Source: an uncultured Blautia sp.
GTDB lineage: Bacteria > Bacillota > Clostridia > Lachnospirales > Lachnospiraceae
Length of the DNA stretch: 64,000 nucleotides
NCBI RefSeq assembly: GCF_934372025.1
Contig: NZ_CAKROJ010000004.1
Span: 1-64,000 of the forward strand
Direction of reading: 5' to 3'
The notes below the pieces were generated by a model. It made no database searches. It was not told the origin of the DNA and saw only the letters and a program-made list of their open reading frames with translations. The translations under genes and the position numbers were made by a program. Shown one piece after another: positions 34,783 through 44,130 of the stretch (the first letter of the stretch is position 1; every line of letters starts with the position of its first letter).

Positions 34783-36036
34783 ATGAAATTAAAAAGATTA
34801 TGCAGCGGCCTGCTTGCTCTGGGACTTGCTTTTTCTTTAATATTCCCGACTCCGGTACTGGCTGCGGAAGAAACAGCAGATACACAAGCTTCTTCTGTGT
34901 CTACCAACAGCATATCCGGATGGCCGCAGGGACCGGAGATCACTTCCACTGCTGCCATGATTATGGAAGACAGCACACAGACCACTATTTATGCCAAAAA
35001 TATAGATCAGGTTCTTTATCCCGGTGCCACAGTAAAAATCATGACCACACTTCTGGCTCTTGAAAATACTCAACTGAGTGATCAGGTCACCATGACTGCT
35101 ACCGGTGTCTCAGGTGTCACCGACGGCGGTGCAAACATTTCTGCTCAGCTGGATGAAGTTTTTACTGTCGAGCAGTGCCTGTATGCGATCATGCTTGCTT
35201 CTGCCAACGATGTGGCACTTCAGATTGCAGAACACATTGGTGGTTCTGTAGACGGCTTTGTTCAGATGATGAATAACCGCGCTGCAGAACTCGGCTGTAC
35301 AAACACAGTCTTCACGAATCCGACTGGTCTTCCGGACGAAAATCAGCATACAACCGCACATGATATGGCTCTGATCACCAAAGCTGCTATTGATAATGAA
35401 TCCTTCCGTACTATTGCCGGTACAACTTCTTATACAATTCCGGCAACAAACGTTTCCGGCGGTGAGCGTGTACTGACTAATAATTTTTCTATGCTTAATA
35501 ACACAAATGCCTCTTATTATCAGTATTGTCTCGGAGGCAGAGAAGGTTATACAGAAGCTTCCGGCAGTACACTTGTCTGTGGTGCAGAAAAAAACGGTGT
35601 TTCACTGATTGCAGTTGTCCTTCAGGGTGCATCCGGCACTACTGTTGCTGAAGCAGTAAGTCTTCTGAATTACGGATTTGATAATTTCCAGATACTTTCT
35701 CTTGGTGATAACGACTTTAACATGGCCTCCGGCGGCAAAGTGCTGGTTCCGAATGGCACCACCGCAGATACCCTTACCACTCAGGATGGAGAAGTTCAGG
35801 ACGGACAGTACACCAGACAGTTTTTCTTCAACGGAACACCTGTCGGCACTGCAGTTATGTCCGTAACTTCAACAGAAGACGATACTGCCGTCATTGATGC
35901 CAGCGCTCAGAATCTCACTGCCGCACAGAATTATACTGCCAGTCACACAAACATTCCGTACTTCGTGATCGGCGGCATCGGATTGCTTCTGGCTCTTCTG
36001 ATTCTTCTGCGTATCATCAAAATTGCAAAATCCTGA
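34783..36036 (+). CDS. DacA-like penicillin-fold protein lacking catalytic residues
   Basis: About 417 residues from the ATG at 34783, 9 bases after AAGGGG (the ATG at 34777 is too close). It has a signal peptide ending 'TPVLAAEE', an S11 peptidase domain, a PBP5-type C-terminal domain and a final membrane helix. Alignment by eye with the DacA at 47710 shows the SxxK serine replaced: 'YPGATVKIMT' (Ala82, Lys85) against 'YPASTTKLMT'. The third motif KTG is 'REG' (253-255). Only the second motif, SAN (140-142), remains. The bases are clear (GGT GCC ACA GTA AAA; AGA GAA GGT). Folded but inactive as a carboxypeptidase is the best reading; it may bind peptidoglycan or a partner. Confidence 0.85.
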   Translation: MKLKRLCSGLLALGLAFSLIFPTPVLAAEETADTQASSVSTNSISGWPQGPEITSTAAMIMEDSTQTTIYAKNIDQVLYPGATVKIMTTLLALENTQLSDQVTMTATGVSGVTDGGANISAQLDEVFTVEQCLYAIMLASANDVALQIAEHIGGSVDGFVQMMNNRAAELGCTNTVFTNPTGLPDENQHTTAHDMALITKAAIDNESFRTIAGTTSYTIPATNVSGGERVLTNNFSMLNNTNASYYQYCLGGREGYTEASGSTLVCGAEKNGVSLIAVVLQGASGTTVAEAVSLLNYGFDNFQILSLGDNDFNMASGGKVLVPNGTTADTLTTQDGEVQDGQYTRQFFFNGTPVGTAVMSVTSTEDDTAVIDASAQNLTAAQNYTASHTNIPYFVIGGIGLLLALLILLRIIKIAKS

Positions 36037-36076
36037 TACCGGATATTAATTTTATCTCTTGAATATTTTTACCAAA

Positions 36077-36117
36077 AACAACCTCCGCCTTTTTTCAGAC
36101 GGAGGTTGTTTTTTTTC
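36077..36117. terminator. Bidirectional terminator between the DacA-like gene and rmlD
   Basis: AACAACCTCCG (36077-36087) pairs perfectly with CGGAGGTTGTT (36100-36110), followed by eight T on the plus strand and preceded by an A-rich stretch on the minus strand. Confidence 0.9.
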
Positions 36118-36144
36118 TTATCACTCTGCTTCTTTTTATTACAG

Positions 36145-36999
36145 TTATCCCTGTTTAATTTCTTCCAGATAACGTCCAAGTGCATCTTTCCAGTCCGGAA
36201 GTCTTGTAAATCCATGTTCTTCCAGTTTCTTTTTTTCCAAACGGCTGTTGGATGGACGTTTTGCTTTTGCCGGGTATTCCGCGGAGCTTACAGGAAGTAC
36301 TTTTACTTCCATGCCTGCCTGACGGAATATTTCTTTTGCAAAATCACACCAGGAAATATATCCGCCTTCGTTTGTTGCATGATATTTTCCATACTCTTCT
36401 TTTTCAAGCATATCCACAAGGAGTCTTGCAAGGTCATAGGTATAAGTAGGCGTACCGATCTGATCATCAACGACAGTTAATGTATCATGAGTCTTACCAA
36501 GATTCAGCATCGTCTTGATAAAGTTTTTGCCATTCAGACCAAATACCCATGCAATACGAACGATATAATGCTTCGGTGCATATTTTTCTACTGCAACTTC
36601 ACCTTCATATTTGCACTGTCCGTATACATTTAGTGGTTTTACAACCGGATCATCCGGTTCCCACGGACGGGTTCCCTGTCCGTCAAATACATAATCTGTA
36701 CTGAGATAGATCATAGGAATATCAAGTTTTCCACACATTCTGGCAATATTTGCTGTCCCATCCACATTGACCTTGTGGCAAACTTCCTGGTTATCCTCAG
36801 CAGCATCCACTGCTGTCCATGCAGCACAGTGAACAACTTTATCCGGATGCACTTCACCGATCACTTTTTCAACAGCAGCACCGTCTGTGATGTCCATCTC
36901 TGCAACATCCACACCAACGCCTTCATAGCCTCTTCTCGCCAGCTCATTCATAACATCATATCCAAGCTGTCCTTTTACTCCGGTTACTAATACTTTCAT
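36145..36999 (-). CDS. rmlD: dTDP-4-dehydrorhamnose reductase
   Basis: A 284-residue NAD(P)H enzyme of normal length. The Rossmann motif is 'VTGVKGQLGYDVMNELARRG', 'IYLSTDYVFDGQGTRPWEPD' is the RmlD signature, and Y-x-x-x-K is present in 'VYGQCKYEGE'. It makes dTDP-L-rhamnose, the last step of the pathway. It is split from rmlA/rmlC (46-48 kb) and rmlB (50 kb) by the exporter and GT genes. It starts 11 bases after the large GT gene, so it is co-transcribed. Confidence 0.95.
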   Translation of the reverse strand: MKVLVTGVKGQLGYDVMNELARRGYEGVGVDVAEMDITDGAAVEKVIGEVHPDKVVHCAAWTAVDAAEDNQEVCHKVNVDGTANIARMCGKLDIPMIYLSTDYVFDGQGTRPWEPDDPVVKPLNVYGQCKYEGEVAVEKYAPKHYIVRIAWVFGLNGKNFIKTMLNLGKTHDTLTVVDDQIGTPTYTYDLARLLVDMLEKEEYGKYHATNEGGYISWCDFAKEIFRQAGMEVKVLPVSSAEYPAKAKRPSNSRLEKKKLEEHGFTRLPDWKDALGRYLEEIKQG

Positions 37000-37010
37000 T
37001 CAAGTTCCTC

Positions 37011-39464
37011 CTATATCCGCTTTAATGAGAAATCCTGACTCTTCAGTGTCAGGTTTGGATTATAATACGGATCTCCGTCACGCATGATATCCGGCCAGCG
37101 TCTTTCAAAAATCTGAATTTCCTTATTAAATCGAGCTACTTTTTCCGGTGTATCTTCAAGTCCTCTGGACTTGGATTCATAATGATACAGTTCCGCATAT
37201 GGATTATATACGATCAGATATCCCGCTTCACGAAGTTTCATACAAAAATCAATATCGTTAAATGCAACGGCAAGTTCCTCTGTGAGTCCTCCGACTTTGT
37301 CAAAGGCTTCTCTTTTGACCATCATGCAGGCTGCTGTCACTGCACTGTAATCCTGCGCACAGATGATTCTGTGGCAATATCCGGTTGTGCCTCTCGGCTG
37401 CAGTACAAAACAATGACCTGCGATTCCACCAAATCCAATCACGACCCCTGCATGCTGGATCGTATCATCTTCATAATACATTCTTGCTCCGACTGCACCT
37501 ACATCACTGCGCATACAATATCCCAGCAATTCTTCCAGACAGTCTTCATTAATGATCTCAGTATCATTATTCAGAAGAAGAATATACTCTCCTTTTGCAA
37601 AAGTTGCTCCATAATTATTGATTGCAGAATAATTGAATTCCCTGTCCCAGTATACCACATGAACCTTTGGATTTTCTGCCTCCAGCTGTTTGTAATACTG
37701 GAAAGTAGACTCTTCCGTGCTGTTGTTTTCTACGATAATAAATTCATAATTTTTGTAGCTTGATTTCTGATCGATCGAGTCCATGCATCGCTTCAGATCA
37801 TCAATATGATCCTTATTTGGAATGATGATTGAAATCAACGGATCATGATCTCTGTGAAATCTCGTTCTGTAAAGTCCAAGAAATTCTCCCTGATATACTT
37901 CCGCATCAATTCCAGTTCTTTTATAATGCTCCTCAATCGCACGTTTTCCCGCCTCAAATGCATATGTCTTACTTTCCGGATTCTCCGCAGTAGAGTCCTC
38001 ATGGCATCTCCAGTGATACAATATTTTCGGCACATGATAGATCTCTTCTGGTTTTACAGCTTCCACGCAGCGGAAAATAAAATCATAATCCTGTGCTCCG
38101 TCAAATTCTTTACGAAGAGTTCCAACCTGCTCGATAATTTTTCTGTCCACAACAAATAAATGACAGATATAATTTACCGTACAGAGCAGATCCGGATTAT
38201 AATCCGGTTTGAAATGCGGCTGAAAGAACTTATGTCCGTCCATGGACATTTTGTCTTCATCTGAATAGAGTACTTTGATCTCTCTGTTCTTATTCAGAGC
38301 CTTCACACATTCAAACAGTGCATGCGGCGTCAGTTCATCGTCATGATCTGCAAATGCAATATAATCACCTGTTGCAATTTCTATTGCAGCATTCGTGTTT
38401 TCAGAAATCTGCAGCGGTTCTGCATGAGAGACAACTTTAATTCTCTCGTCTGATGCTTTCAGTGCTTCCAGAATACGTGCGATCGGTGAATTTGCTCCAC
38501 TTCCGTCAGACAGACATAATTCCCAGTTCGGATATGTCTGATTTCGGATGGTATCCACCAGCTGTCGAAGATATTTCTCATTTGTCTTATACAGAGGAAT
38601 CACAATCGAAATTTTAGGCTGAAACTCAAACTTCTCTCTTCTCTGACGTTCCAGCTCTCTGGCACTCGGAAGATGTCTCACAATCCATTTCTGATATGGA
38701 ATTTCTCTTGTTGATGCTGTTTTTACTTTTGCTGCGACTTTACCCAAAAGAGCTGCACTTCCCTGTGATTTCCAGTAGCGAAGACCTTTTTGCGCATATT
38801 TTTCTATTTTTTTGCACATTACTACAGACGGCTGCAGATGTGCCACATGTACAGATTTCGTATTTCCTGCATAAAAAACAACATAGACTACTTTACCTTT
38901 AAGATTTGTCAGTTCGACAAAAAAGCCTGACTTATCTTTAATTTCCATCTGTTCCATCTCTTCGTAAAGCTGTTCTACATCTACTCGTTCTGTACGAAGT
39001 ATTTCTGCCTGGATCTTTTCTTTATTTTCATCAAATATCTGAATGCGCACCGGTTCGGCAGCCACTGCCCATCCACGGATTCTCAGGAATCCCTGCTGTA
39101 CCTTTTCTTCTTCAATATAAAACTGTGGTTTTCCTCTTCGTTTTTCCAGATCCTTTACAGAAACAGAAAACCAGCAGAACGTTTTTTCCGGTGTCTCTGC
39201 ATAAATGCTGAGTTTCTGATAACCTTCCAGTGATTCAGGAAGCTGAACTGCCGCTGTGATCCGTTCTCCCCGCATCAGATCAGGATCTTTAAATCGCTCC
39301 AGTGCACTGACAACTTCCAGACGCTGAATTTCCGCTTTTACTTCAGAACCATCAAGTTTTGCACGCATTCTGGCCTCTTTTGGCCATGTTCCCTGCAATA
39401 TATAACAGCAGGGATCCTGCAGGTGAAAACGGTCCTTTGTTACCTCAAAAATTTCCTTTGCCAT
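37011..39464 (-). CDS. Tandem-domain GT2 glycosyltransferase, paralogue B, with N-terminal beta domains
   Basis: An 817-residue protein. The first ~250 residues are beta-rich and contain a repeat with 'FLRIRGWAVAAEPVRIQIFD', a type of domain also present in the neighbour at 39486. GT-A domain 1 follows ('SIVIPLYKTNEKYLRQLVDT', 'AFADHDDELTPHALFEC', 'KVLYSDEDKM', 'FDGAQDYDFIFRC'). GT-A domain 2 then follows ('SIIIPNKDHIDDLKRCMDSI', 'ILLLNNDTEI', 'AFNDIDFCMKLREAG'). No membrane helices. It is likely a bifunctional polymerising transferase for the rhamnose-containing glycan. The N-terminal domains may bind the growing chain. Confidence 0.85.
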   Translation of the reverse strand: MAKEIFEVTKDRFHLQDPCCYILQGTWPKEARMRAKLDGSEVKAEIQRLEVVSALERFKDPDLMRGERITAAVQLPESLEGYQKLSIYAETPEKTFCWFSVSVKDLEKRRGKPQFYIEEEKVQQGFLRIRGWAVAAEPVRIQIFDENKEKIQAEILRTERVDVEQLYEEMEQMEIKDKSGFFVELTNLKGKVVYVVFYAGNTKSVHVAHLQPSVVMCKKIEKYAQKGLRYWKSQGSAALLGKVAAKVKTASTREIPYQKWIVRHLPSARELERQRREKFEFQPKISIVIPLYKTNEKYLRQLVDTIRNQTYPNWELCLSDGSGANSPIARILEALKASDERIKVVSHAEPLQISENTNAAIEIATGDYIAFADHDDELTPHALFECVKALNKNREIKVLYSDEDKMSMDGHKFFQPHFKPDYNPDLLCTVNYICHLFVVDRKIIEQVGTLRKEFDGAQDYDFIFRCVEAVKPEEIYHVPKILYHWRCHEDSTAENPESKTYAFEAGKRAIEEHYKRTGIDAEVYQGEFLGLYRTRFHRDHDPLISIIIPNKDHIDDLKRCMDSIDQKSSYKNYEFIIVENNSTEESTFQYYKQLEAENPKVHVVYWDREFNYSAINNYGATFAKGEYILLLNNDTEIINEDCLEELLGYCMRSDVGAVGARMYYEDDTIQHAGVVIGFGGIAGHCFVLQPRGTTGYCHRIICAQDYSAVTAACMMVKREAFDKVGGLTEELAVAFNDIDFCMKLREAGYLIVYNPYAELYHYESKSRGLEDTPEKVARFNKEIQIFERRWPDIMRDGDPYYNPNLTLKSQDFSLKRI

Positions 39465-39485
39465 ATAAATTTCCTACCTCACTTC

Positions 39486-41906
39486 TCAGTCTTCTCTGAT
39501 AGAGCAATCCCCTTCCTTTACAGAAAGATTCGGACTGTAATAAGGATCTCCTGCGTCAAGCTGAGTACTCCATTTTTCCTTAAATCTGGCTATTTCTTTC
39601 TCAAACCGGAACTGTTTTTCCGGAGTATCCTCCAGACCTCTCGATTTAGACTCATAGTGATACAGTTCGGCATGTGGTGTAAACACGATTTTCTTTCCTG
39701 CCGCGCGCAGTTTCATGCACAGATCAATATCATTGAACGCCACCTGAAAAGTCTCGTCAAAACCACCGACTGCATCAAAGTCAGCTTTCTTTACCATCAT
39801 GCAGGCTGCTGTCACTGCACTGATTTCCTGTACGCTGATCATTCTTCCAAAATAACCGGGATCTTCTCTGGACGCGCGACACATAATATGTCCGGCAATT
39901 CCTCCCAAGCCCAGAACAACTCCGGCATGCTGAACCGTATCATCCGGATAATAAAGTTTCGCTCCTACTGCTGCAACCTGTTCCTGCTGACAGATCTGCA
40001 GCATCTCTTCCATCCATTGTGATGTCAGTATTTCCACATCATTGTTCAGAAACAGAAGATACTCGCCTTTTGCCTCTCTGGCAGCAAAATTATTGATTGC
40101 TGAATAATTAAATTCCTTTTCCCATTTCAGAACACGCACCTTTGGATATCGACCCGGAAGTTTTTCATAATAGGAAAATGTTTCTTCTTTTTCGCTGTTA
40201 TTCTCAACGATCAGCACTTCATAATTCCGGTAAGTCGATTTCTTTGCCATGGAAAACAGACACAGTTCCAGATCATCTGCATGATCTTTATTTGGAATAA
40301 TAATTGAAATCATTGGATTCCCCTGAATCTTCACATAACTTCTGTACCATCCCGGACGTTCTGTCATCTCCACACTGGCATCTATTCCAAGTCTCTGATA
40401 ATGCTCACGAATCGCATTGCGTCCCGCCTCATAAGCATATTTCTTGCTCTCCGGATCTGCTGCTGTAGAATCCATATGGCATCTCCAGTGATAAAGCACT
40501 CTCGGAATATGCACAACGCTTTCTGCCTGTTCACAGCATCTGAAAATAAAATCAAAATCCTGTGCCCCGTCAAACTCTGTTCTAAGATATCCGACTTTAT
40601 CCGCCAGGCTTTTTCGAACAACAAAAATATGGCAGATATAATTGTTTTCACGCAGACGGAAAAGATTATAATCCGGTTTAAAATTCGGATCAAAATAGTG
40701 CTGTCCGTCCATGCTTACCTTATCCTCATCTGTATAGATGACATCGGCTGATTTTTCATTGACGACCCTGACAATTTCATACAGAGCATCCGGCTCCAGT
40801 GTATCGTCATGATCACAGAGCATCAGATATTCTCCCTCTGCCATCTCGATCGCCGCATTCGTATTTACAGAGATTCCACCATTTTCGTCAAGTTTTTTAT
40901 AAGAAATTCTCTTTTCCCGACTGTAATGTTTCTCGATAAACTCTTTTACTTTATCATCCGGACTTCCGTCTGCCAGGCAAAGCTGCCAGTTTGCATAACT
41001 CTGCGCCCGTACGGACTCAAGCAGTTCTTTCAGATACGGAAGCGGTGTTGCATACAGCGGAATCACAATACTGATTTTGGGATTCTGTGCAAAAGAAGCA
41101 TGTTTCTGTTTGCGAAGAGTACGCTTGTCCGCCTGATGTTTCGCAAGCCACGCTTCATAACTCCCCTTTGTCTCGGGATTGTTTTTTCCAAACAGTCTGC
41201 TGAAAAATCCTTTGGGCTTATTTGCCTTCTGAAGTTCCTGTACATTGACCTCACAGGTCTTTGTTACAGAATCTCCCCTGAAATGAAGTACGATCCTCTT
41301 TCCGGGGATTTCCTGAAGAACAGCAGAAATACGGAATCCGATCTCCTGCTGTCTGTATTCTTCATCCAGTCCCAGTCGTTCTACAACATCCGGGCGCCTG
41401 CCTCTGTTTATTCTGCAGTCCAGAATACTGGTGTCCTCTTTGTGTACTGTAACTTCCACTTCACCTCTCTGGTCGATTACCCAGCCCTGAATCTCAAGCA
41501 TGGTGTCATAAAGAATTTCCACCCGGTCAAGATGGAATTCCACCAGACTTTCTTTCAGAAACTCTTCCAGTTCATCTGATGTTTTTTCCCAGAGGGAGCA
41601 TCGTTTCTCTCCATCATACAAAAACAGTTCCAGATCCTGATATTTGTTGATCAGTTGAAGTACTTCCGGAATCTTCACAGTAAATCCCGGCAGAAATTCT
41701 CCTGTTTCTATCTGAAGTGCCTGTTCTACATCTGGTCTTGGACGAAAAATCACTTTCGGGATTTCAATCTTCTCATGTCCGTCGGCAACCAGCTCAAATT
41801 TACATTCTTTCCCGGATGTCGGAATATACCATCCTTCCAGACTTAAAACATGCCCATGTCTGTCATTATATTTCTGTTCATCTACGCTAAAGCGTAATTC
41901 TTCCAT
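39486..41906 (-). CDS. Tandem-domain GT2 glycosyltransferase, paralogue C, with N-terminal beta domains
   Basis: An 806-residue protein with the same layout as its neighbour at 37011. Residues 1-230 hold two beta repeats ('HVLSLEGWYIPTSG' and 'MLEIQGWVIDQRGEVEV'). GT-A domain 1 carries 'SIVIPLYATPLPYLKELLES', 'MLCDHDDTLEPDALYEI' and 'DVIYTDEDKV'. Domain 2 carries 'SIIIPNKDHADDLELCLFSM', 'LLFLNNDVEI' and 'AFNDIDLCMKLRAAG'. Identity between B and C is high in the second GT domain and low in the N-terminal domains. It lies 37 bases after the methyltransferase-kinase gene. Confidence 0.85.
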   Translation of the reverse strand: MEELRFSVDEQKYNDRHGHVLSLEGWYIPTSGKECKFELVADGHEKIEIPKVIFRPRPDVEQALQIETGEFLPGFTVKIPEVLQLINKYQDLELFLYDGEKRCSLWEKTSDELEEFLKESLVEFHLDRVEILYDTMLEIQGWVIDQRGEVEVTVHKEDTSILDCRINRGRRPDVVERLGLDEEYRQQEIGFRISAVLQEIPGKRIVLHFRGDSVTKTCEVNVQELQKANKPKGFFSRLFGKNNPETKGSYEAWLAKHQADKRTLRKQKHASFAQNPKISIVIPLYATPLPYLKELLESVRAQSYANWQLCLADGSPDDKVKEFIEKHYSREKRISYKKLDENGGISVNTNAAIEMAEGEYLMLCDHDDTLEPDALYEIVRVVNEKSADVIYTDEDKVSMDGQHYFDPNFKPDYNLFRLRENNYICHIFVVRKSLADKVGYLRTEFDGAQDFDFIFRCCEQAESVVHIPRVLYHWRCHMDSTAADPESKKYAYEAGRNAIREHYQRLGIDASVEMTERPGWYRSYVKIQGNPMISIIIPNKDHADDLELCLFSMAKKSTYRNYEVLIVENNSEKEETFSYYEKLPGRYPKVRVLKWEKEFNYSAINNFAAREAKGEYLLFLNNDVEILTSQWMEEMLQICQQEQVAAVGAKLYYPDDTVQHAGVVLGLGGIAGHIMCRASREDPGYFGRMISVQEISAVTAACMMVKKADFDAVGGFDETFQVAFNDIDLCMKLRAAGKKIVFTPHAELYHYESKSRGLEDTPEKQFRFEKEIARFKEKWSTQLDAGDPYYSPNLSVKEGDCSIRED

Positions 41907-41943
41907 GTTCTGTCCTCATTTTATTTTTTATATGAACCGTAAA

Positions 41944-44130
41944 CTATTTCTTCCTGATGCTTCTGTACATCTTCCAGACCTTTGTGTTTTCCATCTCATG
42001 TATTTGCCGTTTCAGATGTTGAATTTCCTGATCACGCTGCGCAGATACACGACTGAATTCTTTCCAGAATCTGTCCCTTGCTTCCTGTTCCCTGATTACT
42101 TCTATTTCAAATCTCAGTGTATGTTCTCCCTGTGGAATATCAGATATGATAAACTGTGGATCCCCTGCACCAAAATAATACTTATGTTTTGCAATCGGAA
42201 ATCCATTTGTCGTAAATGGTATTTTCTTTTCGTTCTCAAGACTGAGATTTTTCAGGAAAAGTCCTCCTGCTGCTTCACCGGGATCCAGACGAAGTCTGTT
42301 CACATTTGATGGTATCGGAATTTCCACCTTTACTCCATGTTTTCCCATTGGAAGGACAACTGAATCCTTTTCACAGAAATCATTTCCTCTGTCATAAAAT
42401 ACCTGCAGTTTTCTTTCTGCCCCTGCAATACGGATCTGTTCATAATAAGCAAGAACATCTACCTTGCCCGGAGAAACCTCTTCGTACATTGCAAGCAGTG
42501 GAATATGATCCCCCTCCATATATTTCTGGAAATTCTGTTCCATTTCTGCAAATATTTTCATCTCTTCATCTGTAATTCCCGCCTTGCCGTAAAAATCCAG
42601 TTCTTTCAGAATCCGACGTTTTCCATCGCTTTCCAGATAATAATGAATCATTCTGTACAGAATGTATTTGCAGGGAATCGGAAAACGGAATGTCCATTCA
42701 TAGTCGATAACGGAAACCCTGTCTTTTTCAATCAGGATATTGGCCGGCACCAGATCAATATTGGACATACCACTGCAGCGGCAGGTTTCACTTACCGGTA
42801 CATCACCGAATACTTCAACGAATTCCGGTGTTTTAAAGAATAATTCTCCATCATGAATATGCTGGATCTTTTTTATATACATAAAGAACAGTTTTTCCAG
42901 TTCTTCCAGTTTTCCTTCCTCCAGAAGTTCATCAAGACGTTCTTCCAGAGTTTCACCTTCCAGATATTCCAGACGCACCCCATTCTTTTCTGCATGACAG
43001 CTGTTCAGTTCCAGCCCCTCTCTTCCATAAAAGGTTGTCAATTCTCTGGAAATTTTTTCAAGTTTTTTTACATGACCTGATGCTGTCTGATCTGCCGGAA
43101 GTTTCTGTACATATCTCGTACCTGTATTGTTCTCACTAATTTCCGTCCGAATAGAAAACTTCGGATTTCTCTCGTTGGAAAATTTTGCATAAATCGTTTC
43201 TGTCTTCACACGGTCTTTGCCGATCAGAAGAAGAAAGGAATTGGCAAATTCCGGATACAGATCATTCTCAATCAACGAATCATATACCGGTGATTCCTGG
43301 AATAACTGCAGCCGTAATCTGTCATAGTTTGTCTCCAGACGATTCAGCTCACCCTTGGCCGGAAGTCTTTTATCAGAATAAATTGTCATCGGCAGTTTGT
43401 AATCCGGAAATGGATAGTACCATTCAGCCTGAAGATTTCCCGCTTTCCTGAGGATCTCTGCCAGTTCCTTTCTGGAAAAAGTTTTAACTCCGTTTGTCGT
43501 CGGATATCCTTCCAGACCTTCAAAAAGCGTTCCGAAATGATCCTCCGTACATCCAGCCCAGTATTTCAGTCCAAGACGGTTTTCGATCGCAAGCACAATT
43601 TTTCCGTCTGGTTTCAGATGTCTGGAAATAATTTTGAGAAAATCCACATACGGTGTTTCACTCTGTATGTAAGCCTCTCCATATTCAAACACACCGATCA
43701 GTGTGATATAATCATATTTTTCTGTAAGATTTCTTTCGATATCCTGGAAATTTCCCATCAGAATCTGCAGATTCTGGAAATCTTTGTGGCGCCATGCATT
43801 GATCATGCTGCGCTTTCTGGACAGTTCAATGCAGGTGACTTTTGCCGCTTTTTTACAGAGTGCTCCTGTCACTGCTCCACAGCCTGCCCCTATTTCCAGA
43901 ACATTTTCATTTCCTGTAAAAGGAATCCAGCTTAAGATATTTTCTCTGATATGTGAATAATGATACAGGATCGGCCAGCTTTTGCGCTCAGCGATCACCT
44001 GATTCCACTTTTCTTCCGGACAGGTTTTTGCAATTTCCAGCATCTCATCTTCAATCGCACCATCTGTATATAAATCCTGTCCCGGGTAATACGTATCATC
44101 CAGAATAACCTGTCCTATTTTTTCACTCAT
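41944..44130 (-). CDS. Methyltransferase-kinase fusion, WbdD-like polysaccharide chain terminator candidate
   Basis: A 728-residue protein. Residues 1-250 are a class I SAM methyltransferase (motif I 'VLEIGAGCGAVTGAL', 77-91; 'HLKPDGKIVLAIENRLGL'). Residues about 330-540 resemble a small-molecule/aminoglycoside-type kinase: 'NIDLVPANILI' (457-467) is the catalytic loop (usual H-x-D-L-x-x-x-N) and 'VIDYEW' (474-479) the metal-binding Asp. A beta-rich segment (560-680) and a short coiled coil (680-715) follow. E. coli WbdD has the same order: methyltransferase, kinase, coiled coil. It caps O8/O9a chains with methyl phosphate. The start overlaps wzt by 4 bases (ATGA). The WbdD role is inferred from domains and neighbours. 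Confidence 0.75.
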   Translation of the reverse strand: MSEKIGQVILDDTYYPGQDLYTDGAIEDEMLEIAKTCPEEKWNQVIAERKSWPILYHYSHIRENILSWIPFTGNENVLEIGAGCGAVTGALCKKAAKVTCIELSRKRSMINAWRHKDFQNLQILMGNFQDIERNLTEKYDYITLIGVFEYGEAYIQSETPYVDFLKIISRHLKPDGKIVLAIENRLGLKYWAGCTEDHFGTLFEGLEGYPTTNGVKTFSRKELAEILRKAGNLQAEWYYPFPDYKLPMTIYSDKRLPAKGELNRLETNYDRLRLQLFQESPVYDSLIENDLYPEFANSFLLLIGKDRVKTETIYAKFSNERNPKFSIRTEISENNTGTRYVQKLPADQTASGHVKKLEKISRELTTFYGREGLELNSCHAEKNGVRLEYLEGETLEERLDELLEEGKLEELEKLFFMYIKKIQHIHDGELFFKTPEFVEVFGDVPVSETCRCSGMSNIDLVPANILIEKDRVSVIDYEWTFRFPIPCKYILYRMIHYYLESDGKRRILKELDFYGKAGITDEEMKIFAEMEQNFQKYMEGDHIPLLAMYEEVSPGKVDVLAYYEQIRIAGAERKLQVFYDRGNDFCEKDSVVLPMGKHGVKVEIPIPSNVNRLRLDPGEAAGGLFLKNLSLENEKKIPFTTNGFPIAKHKYYFGAGDPQFIISDIPQGEHTLRFEIEVIREQEARDRFWKEFSRVSAQRDQEIQHLKRQIHEMENTKVWKMYRSIRKK

